A stretch of DNA of 46,020 bases from an uncultured Christensenellaceae bacterium (lineage in GTDB: Bacteria; Bacillota; Clostridia; Christensenellales; Borkfalkiaceae). The notes below the pieces were generated by a model. The model worked only from the letters and a program-made list of their open reading frames with translations. It was not told the origin of the DNA and searched no databases. The stretch spans positions 63,249 to 109,268 of the forward strand of contig CAJUKK010000008.1 in assembly GCA_910586985.1 (NCBI GenBank), in the 5' to 3' direction. A program made the translations under genes and the position numbers. Shown one piece after another: positions 1-8,551 of this stretch; position 1 is the first letter of the stretch, and each line of letters opens with the position of its first letter.

Positions 1-862
1 TGCTCTCTGCTTTCTGCACGGGTTTTGCGGGAGCGGGTTTCGTCTCCTTCTTCGGTTCGGGTTTACTCTCCGCTTTCTGCGCGGGTTTTGCGGGAGCAGG
101 ATTTAACTCTTTTGTAGTTTGCTCGGATTTGTTTTCCGTTTTTTCCTGTACAGGCGTAACCGCTTTTTTGGTTTCCGGTGTAATCTCTTTCTTTTGTGAG
201 TGAGATTGTTCTGCTTTCTTTGATTTCTGTACGTTGAGTTTTTTGTCGGGCGCGGCAGTTTCTACAGGAGCGGGTTTATTTTCGGACTCCTGCTCTTTTA
301 TTTCCGACGCTTTTTCAATGGAAACAGGATTCTCTTCGGTTACTTGTTGACTGTTTAAAACTTCCGTTTCATGTGCTTTGGGTGCAGGTACAATTTCTTC
401 TCGTTTTGTCTCGACGGATACGGGTTCGTGCGCTACAGGTACAGGTGTAACAACGGTTTCCGTTTTATAGTCGTTTTCTTTTGCAACGGGAATCGGCGCA
501 ACATAGAGCGGCGTGTCTCTTTTGGGCGTGAGCGGTTCGCGTTTCGCTGCAACGTGCGTTGGCGAGGCAGGTTTGTTCTCGGGAGATTTTTCCTCCTTCG
601 GCTCCGGTTGTTCTGCTTTTTCGTAAACAGGTTCCGGCGTAATTTCCCGTTCAGGTTCCGGAGCGGGGAGGGGAATTTCTTCTTTCTCCGTTTCCGCGTT
701 TTCCGTATTGTTCTTGGCTTTTTTTCTTTTGACGGCGACGCAGATCATTGCGATCACTACAACGAGAATAAGCGCGATGAGCGCGGCAAAAACAATGGCA
801 ATCGCGAGATTGTCTTTTAAATATTGCACAACGTCTGATACAGTAACCAATAAATTCAGCAT
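1..862 (-). CDS. Membrane-anchored Pro/Lys/Glu-rich protein, partial (runs off the left edge)
   Basis: Reading the minus strand from an ATG at 862 gives 287 open codons with no stop before the window edge, so the C-terminus is missing. The start has an AAGGAG ribosome binding site 8 bases upstream and a good promoter. Residues about 18-43 form one hydrophobic helix followed by KRKKAKNN. By the positive-inside rule this points to an outside N-terminus and a cytoplasmic tail. The rest is low complexity, rich in Pro, Lys, Glu, Ala and Thr, with no recognisable domain. Near the window edge the segment PAPAKPxQKAES occurs twice (about 1-37 and 66-101), so an internal repeat is starting. The composition resembles linker or scaffold regions of envelope or division proteins, but no family is recognised and the function is unknown. 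The gene is divergent from the FAD protein at 975. Confidence 0.8.
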   Translation of the reverse strand, partial: MLNLLVTVSDVVQYLKDNLAIAIVFAALIALILVVVIAMICVAVKRKKAKNNTENAETEKEEIPLPAPEPEREITPEPVYEKAEQPEPKEEKSPENKPASPTHVAAKREPLTPKRDTPLYVAPIPVAKENDYKTETVVTPVPVAHEPVSVETKREEIVPAPKAHETEVLNSQQVTEENPVSIEKASEIKEQESENKPAPVETAAPDKKLNVQKSKKAEQSHSQKKEITPETKKAVTPVQEKTENKSEQTTKELNPAPAKPAQKAESKPEPKKETKPAPAKPVQKAES

Positions 863-903
863 ATCGGATACTCCTTATAACACATATGAGATTATATACA
901 CTT

Positions 904-932
904 ATTGTAACACAAAAAAATTCCTTTGTCAA
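904..932 (-). promoter_or_regulatory. Sigma-A type promoter for the Pro/Lys-rich protein
   Basis: On the minus strand TTGACA (932-927) and TACAAT (909-904) are separated by exactly 17 bases. The predicted transcription start is near 897, which gives a leader of about 35 bases before the ATG at 862. The -35 box lies only 7 bases from the -35 box of the divergent promoter at 940. Confidence 0.8.
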
Positions 933-939
933 TTTGCTA

Positions 940-968
940 TTGACAAAATTTTCGATTAGCGGTAAGAT
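940..968 (+). promoter_or_regulatory. Sigma-A type promoter, apparently leaderless
   Basis: TTGACA (940-945), a 17-base spacer and TAAGAT (963-968). Six bases separate the -10 box from the ATG at 975, so transcription is expected to begin at the start codon itself. There is no ribosome binding site in the 20 bases before that ATG. Confidence 0.75.
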
Positions 969-974
969 AGAATC

Positions 975-2111
975 ATGAAAAATACGGTAATTATCGGCGG
1001 CGGCGCGGCGGGTATGGCGTGCGCCGTACATCTGGGAAGGGCAGGGTATCCCGTCGCGTTATTGGAACGCGGCGGGCGGCTCGGGCGCAAACTTTCGGCA
1101 ACGGGGAACGGACAGGGCAACGTGACCAATCAACACATGAATGCAGACTGTTACTTTTCGGACGACTGCGAAAAAGTTTCCGATGCACTGAGCCGTTTCG
1201 GCGAGCGGGATACGGTTGCTTTTTTGCAGAGTATGGGCGGAATTTTTTTGCCGGACGGGCGCGGCAGAGTGTATCCTGCAAGCCGTCAGGCATCTGCCGT
1301 CACAGACTTGTTCCGCCGCGAGCTTTCCCGTCTCGGAATCCGCATATGCACGGACGCACAGGTGCTTGGCGTTACATATGACGGAAATTTTCGTATCAGA
1401 TGGGCGGGCGGTGATATGCGCGCGGACGCAGTTGTGCTCGCAACGGGCGGAAAAGCCGCGCCCAATTTCGGCACGGACGGAAACGCTTACAGCCTTGCGC
1501 AATCGTTCGGGCACAGCATTACGCCGCTTTCGCCCGTGCTCGTACAGCTCAAGTGCGACAGGGAAAACGTGCGGGGGTTGAAGGGCATACGCGTTGACGC
1601 GTTACTTCGCGCTCGTCGCGCTCAAAAAGAAATTGCGCGGGAGCGGGGGGATTTGCTGTTTACCGATAGCGGGATTTCAGGAGATGCGGTATTCCGTATC
1701 TCCTCGTACGCAAAGGAGGGCGATCTGATCGAGGTCGATCTTCTGCCCGATATTTCCGAAGAGGAACTTTTTCGTATAATGAGTGCGTCGTCGGGGGAGG
1801 ATTGTCTGCTGTGCGTTGTCAATAACGGACTCGGACGGACGCTGTACCGCCGCGCGGAGGGAAATATCAGCCGTCTTGCCGCGCTTTTAAAGCGTTTCCC
1901 GCTCACGGTGCGCGGGACGCTCGGGTTCGAATATGCGCAGGCGACGCGCGGCGGAATTCCGCTTGCAGAGACGGATAAAAATTTTATGAGCAAAAAGCGC
2001 GACGGACTGTATTTTGCAGGCGAAATATTAAATGTAGACGGCATTTGCGGCGGATACAACCTGCAATGGGCGTTCACGTCCGCATATTGCGTTGCGGAGG
2101 CGATCAAATGA
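975..2111 (+). CDS. NAD(P)/FAD-dependent oxidoreductase, HI0933/YhiN family
   Basis: A 378-residue flavoprotein of the HI0933-like family (COG2081). The N-terminus carries the dinucleotide-binding GGGAAGMACAVHLG loop at about residues 8-21, followed by the GRLGRKLSATGNGQGNVTN stretch typical of this family. The C-terminus has the second FAD-contacting motif GLYFAGEILNVDGICGGYN. Length and motif order match complete family members. The substrate of these proteins is not established, so only an FAD-dependent redox function can be stated. The ATG at 975 is the first usable start and coincides with the predicted transcription start. The stop overlaps the next gene by ATGA, so the two flavoproteins are probably translated together. 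Confidence 0.9.
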   Translation: MKNTVIIGGGAAGMACAVHLGRAGYPVALLERGGRLGRKLSATGNGQGNVTNQHMNADCYFSDDCEKVSDALSRFGERDTVAFLQSMGGIFLPDGRGRVYPASRQASAVTDLFRRELSRLGIRICTDAQVLGVTYDGNFRIRWAGGDMRADAVVLATGGKAAPNFGTDGNAYSLAQSFGHSITPLSPVLVQLKCDRENVRGLKGIRVDALLRARRAQKEIARERGDLLFTDSGISGDAVFRISSYAKEGDLIEVDLLPDISEEELFRIMSASSGEDCLLCVVNNGLGRTLYRRAEGNISRLAALLKRFPLTVRGTLGFEYAQATRGGIPLAETDKNFMSKKRDGLYFAGEILNVDGICGGYNLQWAFTSAYCVAEAIK

Positions 2112-3628
2112 AACTTACGCTCCATAATCTTGTTGTCCGTCCCTACCAAAAAGAGAGTCTGCTCGTAAGAATGTGCGAAAAACGTTTGCATGCTCCCTGT
2201 CAGTATATGCGGATTTTAAAAAAATCGCTCGATGCACGCGATAAATCGGATATCAAATGGGTATATTCCGTCGAATGTTCCGACCAAAAGGTGCAAAGAG
2301 AACCGGAAGTATTTGAACAAATTAAAAAAACGATGCCGCGCGTCTTTGTTGTGGGCGCGGGACCCTGCGGGTTGTTCTGCGCGCTTCGTCTGCTCGATCA
2401 CGGCATTCGTCCCGTCGTATTGGAGCGCGGTCGTCCCGTAGAGGAGCGGGAGCAGTCGATCGAGCGGTTCCGCCGCGGCGGCGCGCTCGATCCCGAGAGC
2501 AACGTGCAGTTCGGAGAGGGCGGCGCAGGAACGTTTTCTGACGGAAAACTCAATACGCAGACGAACAGTCCTTTGAACAGAGAAGTGCTTGCGCGGTTTG
2601 TTGCGCTGGGCGCGCCGGCAGAAATTGAATACCTTGGCAAGCCGCATGTCGGGAGCGACAATCTTATGAAAGTCGTAAGAAATGCGAGAAAATATATTCT
2701 CGATCGCGGCGGGGAGATTCGTTACGGCGCAAAACTGACGGACGTGGAGATTAAAAACGACGAGGTGTCCGCCGTTTATGTCAACGGAGTCAGGGAAGAA
2801 GCGGACGAAACGGTGCTTGCGATCGGGCACAGTGCGCGGGATACGTTTGAAATGCTGTTGTCGCGCGGATTGCATATGGAACAAAAAGAATTTGCGGTCG
2901 GCGTTCGCATCGAGCATCTGCAGTCTATGATCGGGAAAACGCAATACGGCGCGGGGTACGCCGCGTTTCCGCCCGCCGATTATAAACTTGTTTCGCATGC
3001 GTCGGAGCGGGCGGTATTTACGTTTTGCATGTGTCCCGGCGGAGTCGTTATTCCTTCGGCATCGGAAGAGGGCGGGGTCGTAACGAACGGAATGAGCAAC
3101 TACGCCCGCGATAGCAGGAACGCCAATTCCGCGCTCATCGCTCAGGTAAAGAGGGAGGATTTTGCGAGCGGGCATCCGCTTGCGGGAATCGAATTCCAGC
3201 GTAAAATAGAGCGCGCGGCATACTGTGCCGCGGGCAGAGATTACCGCGCGCCCGTACAACTTGTCGGTGATTTTCTTGCAGATAAAGAGAGTTACTATTT
3301 CGGGGAAGTGAGTCCCAGCTATGCGCGGGGCGCATCGTTCGCGCCTCTTGGCGCATATCTTCCGAAAAATATTTGTGAAAGTCTCAAAACGGCGATTCCC
3401 GATATGGGGCGAAAACTTGCGGGGTTTGATTGTTACGATGCGACGCTTACGGGCGTGGAGTCTCGTACAAGTTCGCCCGTGCGTATTTTGCGGGGGACGG
3501 ACTTGCAGGCAGCGGGCGTCGCGCGCTTATATCCTGCAGGAGAAGGGTGCGGGTATGCCGGCGGTATTACTTCGGCTGCGGCGGACGGATTGCGCGCGGC
3601 ACAGGCAATTGCACAGAAATATATGTAA
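2108..3628 (+). CDS. FAD-dependent dehydrogenase, COG2509 family
   Basis: A 506-residue protein of the uncharacterised FAD-dependent dehydrogenase family COG2509. An N-terminal region of about 75 residues precedes the Rossmann motif VVGAGPCGLFCALRLLDHG. FGEGGAGTFSDGKLNT follows, a highly conserved family signature, and the C-terminus has YPAGEGCGYAGGITSAAADG, the second FAD contact. The start is taken at 2108 because it overlaps the upstream stop as ATGA, the N-terminus MKLTLHNLVVRP aligns with the family, and upstream in-frame codons lie inside the preceding gene. The biochemical role is not known for the family. Pairing with another flavoprotein suggests a shared redox process, which is inference. 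Confidence 0.9.
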   Translation: MKLTLHNLVVRPYQKESLLVRMCEKRLHAPCQYMRILKKSLDARDKSDIKWVYSVECSDQKVQREPEVFEQIKKTMPRVFVVGAGPCGLFCALRLLDHGIRPVVLERGRPVEEREQSIERFRRGGALDPESNVQFGEGGAGTFSDGKLNTQTNSPLNREVLARFVALGAPAEIEYLGKPHVGSDNLMKVVRNARKYILDRGGEIRYGAKLTDVEIKNDEVSAVYVNGVREEADETVLAIGHSARDTFEMLLSRGLHMEQKEFAVGVRIEHLQSMIGKTQYGAGYAAFPPADYKLVSHASERAVFTFCMCPGGVVIPSASEEGGVVTNGMSNYARDSRNANSALIAQVKREDFASGHPLAGIEFQRKIERAAYCAAGRDYRAPVQLVGDFLADKESYYFGEVSPSYARGASFAPLGAYLPKNICESLKTAIPDMGRKLAGFDCYDATLTGVESRTSSPVRILRGTDLQAAGVARLYPAGEGCGYAGGITSAAADGLRAAQAIAQKYM

Positions 3629-3668
3629 AAGCAAACGCTTCCCTCCTTGCGGGGGGAAGCGTTTGCTT
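3629..3668 (+). terminator. Strong hairpin after the flavoprotein pair
   Basis: A perfect 15-bp inverted repeat (3629-3643 with 3654-3668, loop of 10) begins directly after the TAA stop. It has no clear U-run, so it may act as a processing or 3'-protecting hairpin as well as a terminator. Confidence 0.6.
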
Positions 3669-3826
3669 AGTGAGAGAATATGAAAAAATTGGAGTATAAA
3701 CATTGTACGAAACTTTTATTCTGTTTATGGCAATATCATATCGCGTGATCGTGTAAATTGCGTGAAAAAAGGGTAAAAAACGGACGAATTATCCGTTATT
3801 TAACCGCATTGATCAAGTTGAGACGA

Positions 3827-3840
3827 ATGAAAACGTATCA
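3827..3840 (+). promoter_or_regulatory. Possible catabolite-responsive (cre-like) site
   Basis: ATGAAAACGTATCA matches most of the CcpA consensus (WTGNAANCGNWNNCW) with one mismatch. It lies about 45 bases upstream of the -35 box of a polysaccharide-degradation gene. HPr kinase, which drives CcpA control in Bacillota, is also encoded in the window. A short degenerate motif like this can arise by chance. Confidence 0.25.
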
Positions 3841-3884
3841 AAATGAGGGTTAAAAAAATTTTTTCGGAAATTTTCTTTTTTCTA

Positions 3885-3913
3885 TTGCAAAGTAAAATAT
3901 TTTATGGTAAAAT
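3885..3913 (+). promoter_or_regulatory. Promoter of the GH43 gene
   Basis: TTGCAA (3885-3890), a 17-base spacer and TAAAAT (3908-3913), followed by a leader of about 33 bases that carries AAGGGGG just before the start. Confidence 0.65.
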
Positions 3914-3953
3914 AAAACAAAAGCGAAATAATCGTCATATCAAGGGGGAAATG

Positions 3954-6065
3954 ATGAAAGGTACGCAAAAATATATTGCGCTTGCGCTCGGAGCGGCGAT
4001 GACGTTGCCTTTATTGGCAGGTTGCGGCGGCGGGGAAGATCCGTACGTCCAGAACGATCCTTACGTAAAGAGCCGTTTGAACGCGAGAATCTGTTACGAT
4101 AATTTGCCTGACGACGGGATCGAGCTTGCCGAAACGGACGTAAAATACACGCTCGAACTCAAAAAGAATGTCGACGATATCGTCGTTTCCGCAGTGGACG
4201 AGGCGGGAAATCCCGTATCGGATATGTCGCGGATCGCCTCGTATGACGAGGCAAGCAAAACGCTCACGGCGACAAAGGGCGGCATTGGCGGTACGGTGAA
4301 ACTTTCCCTGCAAAAAGGGGATAAGGAAGTTGCCGCCGTACGGGTGGAAGTGGAACCTGCGTACGTTACCAATCCCAACAATCAGTTTACGGGGAATCTC
4401 GATAGCGACATGACGCAGACGGGTTCAAGCCGTCTTGCAGGCGGCTGTCACGATCCGTCTTTGATCGAAGTGCAGGAGGACGGGCAGTCCGCTTACTATA
4501 TTTTCTCTACCGGTTGGGCGCAGGGCAACGAGATTCGTCGCTCCGCGGATATGATACACTGGGATTATAAGGGTAAAGCGACGTCCGCTAAAGTATATAT
4601 TCCGGAAATTGAGGATTGGATTAACGAAAAAAATTCCGCCACTGCGGTTTCGGGACAGGGAAGTATCCAATGGTGGGCGCCCGATATCGTACCTGCCTAT
4701 GACGGCGGTTATTGGCTCTACACTTGTAACGTTTCGAATACTTTGCACGATTACCAGTCGAAGGATCCGGTGCTTACGCCGAGCGGAAAATATTCCCGCG
4801 CTTGTATCACGCTGTTTTATTCGGATACGCTTGATGCGGAAAGTTTCGAGTACGTGGGCGTGCTTATGCAGTCGTTTATTCCCGACGGAACAAACGGCGC
4901 GATCGACGTAAATTCCATCGACCCGCAGATCGTTTACGATACCGACGGTAAAATGTATATGGCGTACGGCTCTTTCGGAACGGGCAACTGGATGCTTGAA
5001 CTCGATCCAAAGACGGGACTGAGAAAGGACGGCGTATATAAAGACGGTATATTCCTCACCGAGGAAGAAGTGCGCGAAAAACGCAACGAGGCGGTGGGAC
5101 TTTATAAAGATTTTAATAAAGACGGCGGTCAGGAGATAAAGACCGATTATTACGGTAAGATGATTTCGATGGGCGCGATGGAAGCTCCCGTGTTTGCCCG
5201 TCACGACAATGTGACCGTATCGGACGAGAACGGCGTAATTAAGGATGAAAAAGGCGAAGAAATCACAGGTAAGACGTTCTATTACACAACGCATTCCTTC
5301 AATCCGCTCGAGGACGGCTACGCGATTTGGGGCGGCAGAAGCGAGAGCGTTTGGGGACTGTACCGTTCCGTCAACGGCGGCGTGCTTTACTGCGAGGGGA
5401 AACAGAGTTCCGCAAATACGGGAAACAAGTATATGGGTTCGTTTACATGGGAAAATAAGACGCCGAGCGCATCAAAATCGATCGATATTATATTCCCCGG
5501 GCATAACGATCTCTTCACGCGTACAGACGGAACATCCGTAGCGGCGTATATAACGCGTACGCGGTCGTACAATACCGACCGTCCCGCATTCATGACGCAG
5601 ATTCATCAATATTATCTCAACAGTTTCGGCGATATCTGTATCAATCCCAATCGTTACGGCGGCGAGGTGAGCCGCGTTGTAACGAAAGAAGAGCTTTTAA
5701 AGTATACCGACGGCGGGAAATTCAAGATGGTTTCGTTTGCAAAGAATATCGTCGATCCCATTAAATCGGTTGACGTCGTTCTTACGGAAGACGGAAAGAT
5801 AAACTATCAGGGTGCGCAGATCGGCTCGTGGCTGATGTACGGCGCGGGATATATTAAGTTGCAGTTTAATGATATTTCCAAAGTGCAAATGTTACAATTC
5901 AGCGGCGAAACCGTTTATTACGGCGTTGTCCGTCCCGCTTGGCTGGACGATCAGAACCGCTCGGGATTCACGATCACGACGCTCGGACACGACGCGGAAA
6001 AGAGCAGCATGGCGCTGTTTATGAACAATTACTCCACGATTACAGGGGACAGACTCGTCGGTTAA
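3954..6065 (+). CDS. Glycoside hydrolase family 43-type lipoprotein (arabinanase-like)
   Basis: A 703-residue exported lipoprotein. The signal MKGTQKYIALALGAAMTLPL ends in the lipobox LAGC, with Cys24 as the lipidation site. After an Ig-like N-terminal segment (about 45-140) comes a five-bladed propeller of the GH43 type. The three expected acidic residues are visible: Asp167 in CHDPSL (base), Asp323 in SIDPQIVYD (pKa modulator) and Glu410 in GAMEAPVF (acid). The last 200 or so residues form a C-terminal domain seen in long arabinanases. Arabinan or a related hemicellulose is the likely substrate, but GH43 also contains xylosidases and galactanases, so specificity is inferred. ATG at 3951 is an alternative start; 3954 has better spacing from AAGGGGG. 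No transporter or sugar-utilisation genes lie beside it. Confidence 0.85.
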   Translation: MKGTQKYIALALGAAMTLPLLAGCGGGEDPYVQNDPYVKSRLNARICYDNLPDDGIELAETDVKYTLELKKNVDDIVVSAVDEAGNPVSDMSRIASYDEASKTLTATKGGIGGTVKLSLQKGDKEVAAVRVEVEPAYVTNPNNQFTGNLDSDMTQTGSSRLAGGCHDPSLIEVQEDGQSAYYIFSTGWAQGNEIRRSADMIHWDYKGKATSAKVYIPEIEDWINEKNSATAVSGQGSIQWWAPDIVPAYDGGYWLYTCNVSNTLHDYQSKDPVLTPSGKYSRACITLFYSDTLDAESFEYVGVLMQSFIPDGTNGAIDVNSIDPQIVYDTDGKMYMAYGSFGTGNWMLELDPKTGLRKDGVYKDGIFLTEEEVREKRNEAVGLYKDFNKDGGQEIKTDYYGKMISMGAMEAPVFARHDNVTVSDENGVIKDEKGEEITGKTFYYTTHSFNPLEDGYAIWGGRSESVWGLYRSVNGGVLYCEGKQSSANTGNKYMGSFTWENKTPSASKSIDIIFPGHNDLFTRTDGTSVAAYITRTRSYNTDRPAFMTQIHQYYLNSFGDICINPNRYGGEVSRVVTKEELLKYTDGGKFKMVSFAKNIVDPIKSVDVVLTEDGKINYQGAQIGSWLMYGAGYIKLQFNDISKVQMLQFSGETVYYGVVRPAWLDDQNRSGFTITTLGHDAEKSSMALFMNNYSTITGDRLVG

Positions 6066-6100
6066 GCTTTTGCTTACGGCTATGTCTCGTTACATAGACA

Positions 6101-6138
6101 AAAACGTCTCGACTAGGGGGGAGTCGGGGCGTTTTTTG
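6101..6138 (+). terminator. Rho-independent terminator of the GH43 gene
   Basis: Stem of about 14 bp counting G-U pairs (6101-6114 with 6122-6135), a 7-base loop rich in G, and a run of six T. It sits 35 bases after the stop. Confidence 0.85.
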
Positions 6139-6169
6139 TTAATAAAAAATTCTATTGTATTTCAACGGG

Positions 6170-7354
6170 TCATACGAAATGCGTTGCGAACTCGTTCGTG
6201 TGTTCGCCCGTTAAGATATTATAAAAATCGTTGGCGCGTACGTCCGTTTCAAAGCACGGGAGCGCGTCTTTTTTTAAAGCGGAAACATCGCTTTTTCGTG
6301 CGATTATGGGGAACGACCCTTCGCCGAGTGCGGCGAGAAGTTCGTCTGCGCTCTCCTTTTTTACGGCAAGTATCCGATAATAGAGCGGGGACTGTAAGTA
6401 ATTTTTTACGTCTTTTAAGTTAATTTTCAACGCGTTTTGTAAAAGAATTCGTCTCAATCGCGAGAGCGTATACCGTTTGCATACGATTTTCGAGAGCGCG
6501 TCGCCGTATCGCGGATTGCTCTTCGCCATAGCGCGGATACGGTTTTCCAATCCTTCGGAACAGTCGGGAACACGGGCGATCTCTTCTGCCGGAGCCGTTA
6601 TAAGCGCGCTCATCAGCGTGGATTCGAACACCTCCTTCCGCGCATGAATTTGTTCCGAAAACACGCTTTCGGGCAGATTTCTTTTTAATATTCTGCGTTT
6701 TTTGCGACTGTCGTCGTACAGGCATGCGCGGAGCGCCGTTGCCGAAGAAAAGTTTTTTTGCGGAACGCTGTCGGCATAGCCGCCGCCGATGCGGGGAATG
6801 GGCAGAACGCTTATTGTGCTGTCCTTTGCAAGGATGGCGCGGCAGTATTGCGTCCCCAACAGGTTGTTCGGATGAGTGAGAAGCGTTTCATCGACGTCGT
6901 TATGCAGTGCGAGCACTGTTTTTACCTGTGCGACTTTGTAAGATATGCCGCCCTTCATATTCTCTTTGAGCGCGGTTCTGTACTCTTTGTCTTCGGAGAG
7001 GAGAGCTTTGGCGGCATGCATAAAACTCTCCCGATCGCCGCTCTCGCAGCCGAACGCAAGCGTTCTCACGGCGGGGATAGTATTGAGAATATGGATCGCG
7101 CCTTCAGCAAATATCTCCGCAGGGGATACGGCGAATGCGGCGGGGAGTTCGATCACGATATCCGCGCCGCTTAAAAGAGCGTGCTTTGCGCGTGCGTATT
7201 TGGAAAAGACCGCCATTTCGCCGCGTTGCGTAAAGTTGCCGCTCATGATGCACAGGATTTTGTCGCAACCGCTTATTTTGCGTATTTCGGATAATTGATA
7301 GGCATGTCCGTTGTGAAAGGGATTGTATTCGCAAATAACTGCGCAAATTTTCAT
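6170..7354 (-). CDS. tmcAL: tRNA(Met) cytidine acetate ligase
   Basis: A 394-residue protein of the TmcAL (formerly YlbM, nucleotidyltransferase) family. It activates acetate with ATP and transfers it to the wobble cytidine of elongator tRNA(Met), forming N4-acetylcytidine. The N-terminus MKICAVICEYNPFHNGH contains the HxGH-type nucleotide-binding motif, and IMSGNFTQRGE follows as in family members. The start at 7354 is preceded by AGAGGA with 6 bases spacing. Longer in-frame codons up to 7432 lie in the shared promoter region. The gene is divergent from pta-ackA, whose product acetate is the TmcAL substrate, a suggestive but unproven link. Confidence 0.92.
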   Translation of the reverse strand: MKICAVICEYNPFHNGHAYQLSEIRKISGCDKILCIMSGNFTQRGEMAVFSKYARAKHALLSGADIVIELPAAFAVSPAEIFAEGAIHILNTIPAVRTLAFGCESGDRESFMHAAKALLSEDKEYRTALKENMKGGISYKVAQVKTVLALHNDVDETLLTHPNNLLGTQYCRAILAKDSTISVLPIPRIGGGYADSVPQKNFSSATALRACLYDDSRKKRRILKRNLPESVFSEQIHARKEVFESTLMSALITAPAEEIARVPDCSEGLENRIRAMAKSNPRYGDALSKIVCKRYTLSRLRRILLQNALKINLKDVKNYLQSPLYYRILAVKKESADELLAALGEGSFPIIARKSDVSALKKDALPCFETDVRANDFYNILTGEHTNEFATHFV

Positions 7355-7373
7355 AAATTTTCCTCTATGCACC

Positions 7374-7402
7374 TTTACAAGCGTATAAAAAAGGTGTATA
7401 AT
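7374..7402 (+). promoter_or_regulatory. Promoter of pta-ackA
   Basis: TTTACA (7374-7379), a 17-base spacer and TATAAT (7397-7402). The leader is about 70 bases. It lies in the divergent region shared with tmcAL. Confidence 0.75.
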
Positions 7403-7477
7403 ATGATTTGGAAATTCTTTCCGCATAATCATTATACACGAGGCGCGGAAAAAAATAAAGCGATAGGAGTTAAAATA

Positions 7478-8530
7478 ATGGCAGGTTTTATGGATAAGGT
7501 CAAAGCCGTGGGCAGAAAAATCAAAGAGAGCGGCACGATCATCGAGGAAATTAAGAATAAGGCGATTGCGCTTAATAAAAAAATCGTTCTCTGCGAAGGC
7601 GAGGACAGCCGCGTCGTCGAGGCGGCGGCAGAGTGCGTGCAGGACAAAATTGCGCGCATCGTTTTACTCGGTAACGCCGACAAAATCAAACTTGCAAATC
7701 CCGACGTGGATTTGACGGGCGTGGAAATCGTTAATCCCGAAACTTCCCCCAAGCTCAAAAAGTATGCCAATCTTCTCTATGAACTGAGAAAGGCAAAGGG
7801 CATGACGGAAGAACAGGCGCTTGAGCAGGCGAAAGACGCTACGTTCTTCGGCGCGCTTATGCTCAAAGCGGGAGACGTGGACGGTCTTGTTTCGGGAGCG
7901 TGTCATTCGACCGCGAACACGCTTCGTCCCGGACTTCAGATCATCAAGACTGCGCAAGGGGTTAAATCCGTATCGAGTTTTAATCTGATGGTGGCTCCCG
8001 TGAGCGGGAACGAATTTGTGCCCGACGGAAAGCTCGTGTTTGCCGACTGCGGACTCAATCCCACCTATACGAGCGAAGGACTTGCGGAGTGCGCCATCGC
8101 GACGGCGAAGAGCGCGAAGGAGATCGCGGGATTGGAGCCGAAGGTCGCAATGCTTTCGTTTTCGACAAAGGGCAGTGCGAAACACGACAACGTTACGCTC
8201 GTTTCGGAAGCGGTGCGCATTGCAAAGGAGAAAGCGCCCGATCTTCTTATCGACGGCGAGCTTCAGTTCGACGCGGCGCTCGTTCCGTCGGTGGGCGAAT
8301 TTAAAGCGCCCGATTCTCCCGTTGCGGGGCATGCAAACGTGCTGATCTTCCCCGATCTGCAATCTGGCAATATCGGTTACAAAATTGCGGAACGCTTGGG
8401 CGGATTTCAGGCGATCGGCCCTATCTGTCAGGGGTTTGCAAAGCCTTTAAACGATTTGTCGCGCGGATGCAAGCGCGCGGACATCGTATGCGCCGTCGCC
8501 ATCACTGCCATCCAGTCGGTACAATTATAA
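7478..8530 (+). CDS. pta: Phosphate acetyltransferase
   Basis: A 350-residue phosphotransacetylase converting acetyl-CoA and phosphate to acetyl phosphate and CoA in the cytoplasm. Family motifs are visible: KKIVLCEGEDSRVVEAA near the N-terminus, DGLVSGACHSTANTLRPGLQ, FADCGLNPTYTSEGLAE, and SPVAGHANVLIFPDLQSGN near the C-terminus. About 20 extra N-terminal residues (MAGFMDKVKAVGRKIKES) precede the usual family start, but the ATG at 7478 has TAGGAG at 8 bases spacing and no better internal start exists. The ackA start follows 21 bases after the stop, so the two form an acetate-producing, ATP-yielding operon. Confidence 0.95.
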   Translation: MAGFMDKVKAVGRKIKESGTIIEEIKNKAIALNKKIVLCEGEDSRVVEAAAECVQDKIARIVLLGNADKIKLANPDVDLTGVEIVNPETSPKLKKYANLLYELRKAKGMTEEQALEQAKDATFFGALMLKAGDVDGLVSGACHSTANTLRPGLQIIKTAQGVKSVSSFNLMVAPVSGNEFVPDGKLVFADCGLNPTYTSEGLAECAIATAKSAKEIAGLEPKVAMLSFSTKGSAKHDNVTLVSEAVRIAKEKAPDLLIDGELQFDAALVPSVGEFKAPDSPVAGHANVLIFPDLQSGNIGYKIAERLGGFQAIGPICQGFAKPLNDLSRGCKRADIVCAVAITAIQSVQL

Positions 8531-8551
8531 TCTAATCCGGAGAAAAAAGAC

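Larger units (their letters stand above)
3669..3953 (+). other. Gene-free region upstream of the GH43 lipoprotein
   Basis: AT-rich stretch with no supported gene. It holds a small inverted repeat AACGGA/TCCGTT near 3779-3798, a cre-like sequence at 3827-3840, and the promoter at 3885-3913. Codons in frame with the GH43 gene extend back to 3843 but lack a ribosome binding site and would put a non-signal sequence before the lipoprotein signal. Confidence 0.6.

Noticed and set aside
651..1031. Minus-strand frame crossing the divergent promoters at 904-968
   Set aside because: It is out of frame with the Pro/Lys-rich gene and overlaps both promoters and the start of the FAD gene, so it is a shadow frame.
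3843..3950. Longer N-terminus of the GH43 gene
   Set aside because: It overlaps the promoter, has no ribosome binding site and would bury the lipoprotein signal.
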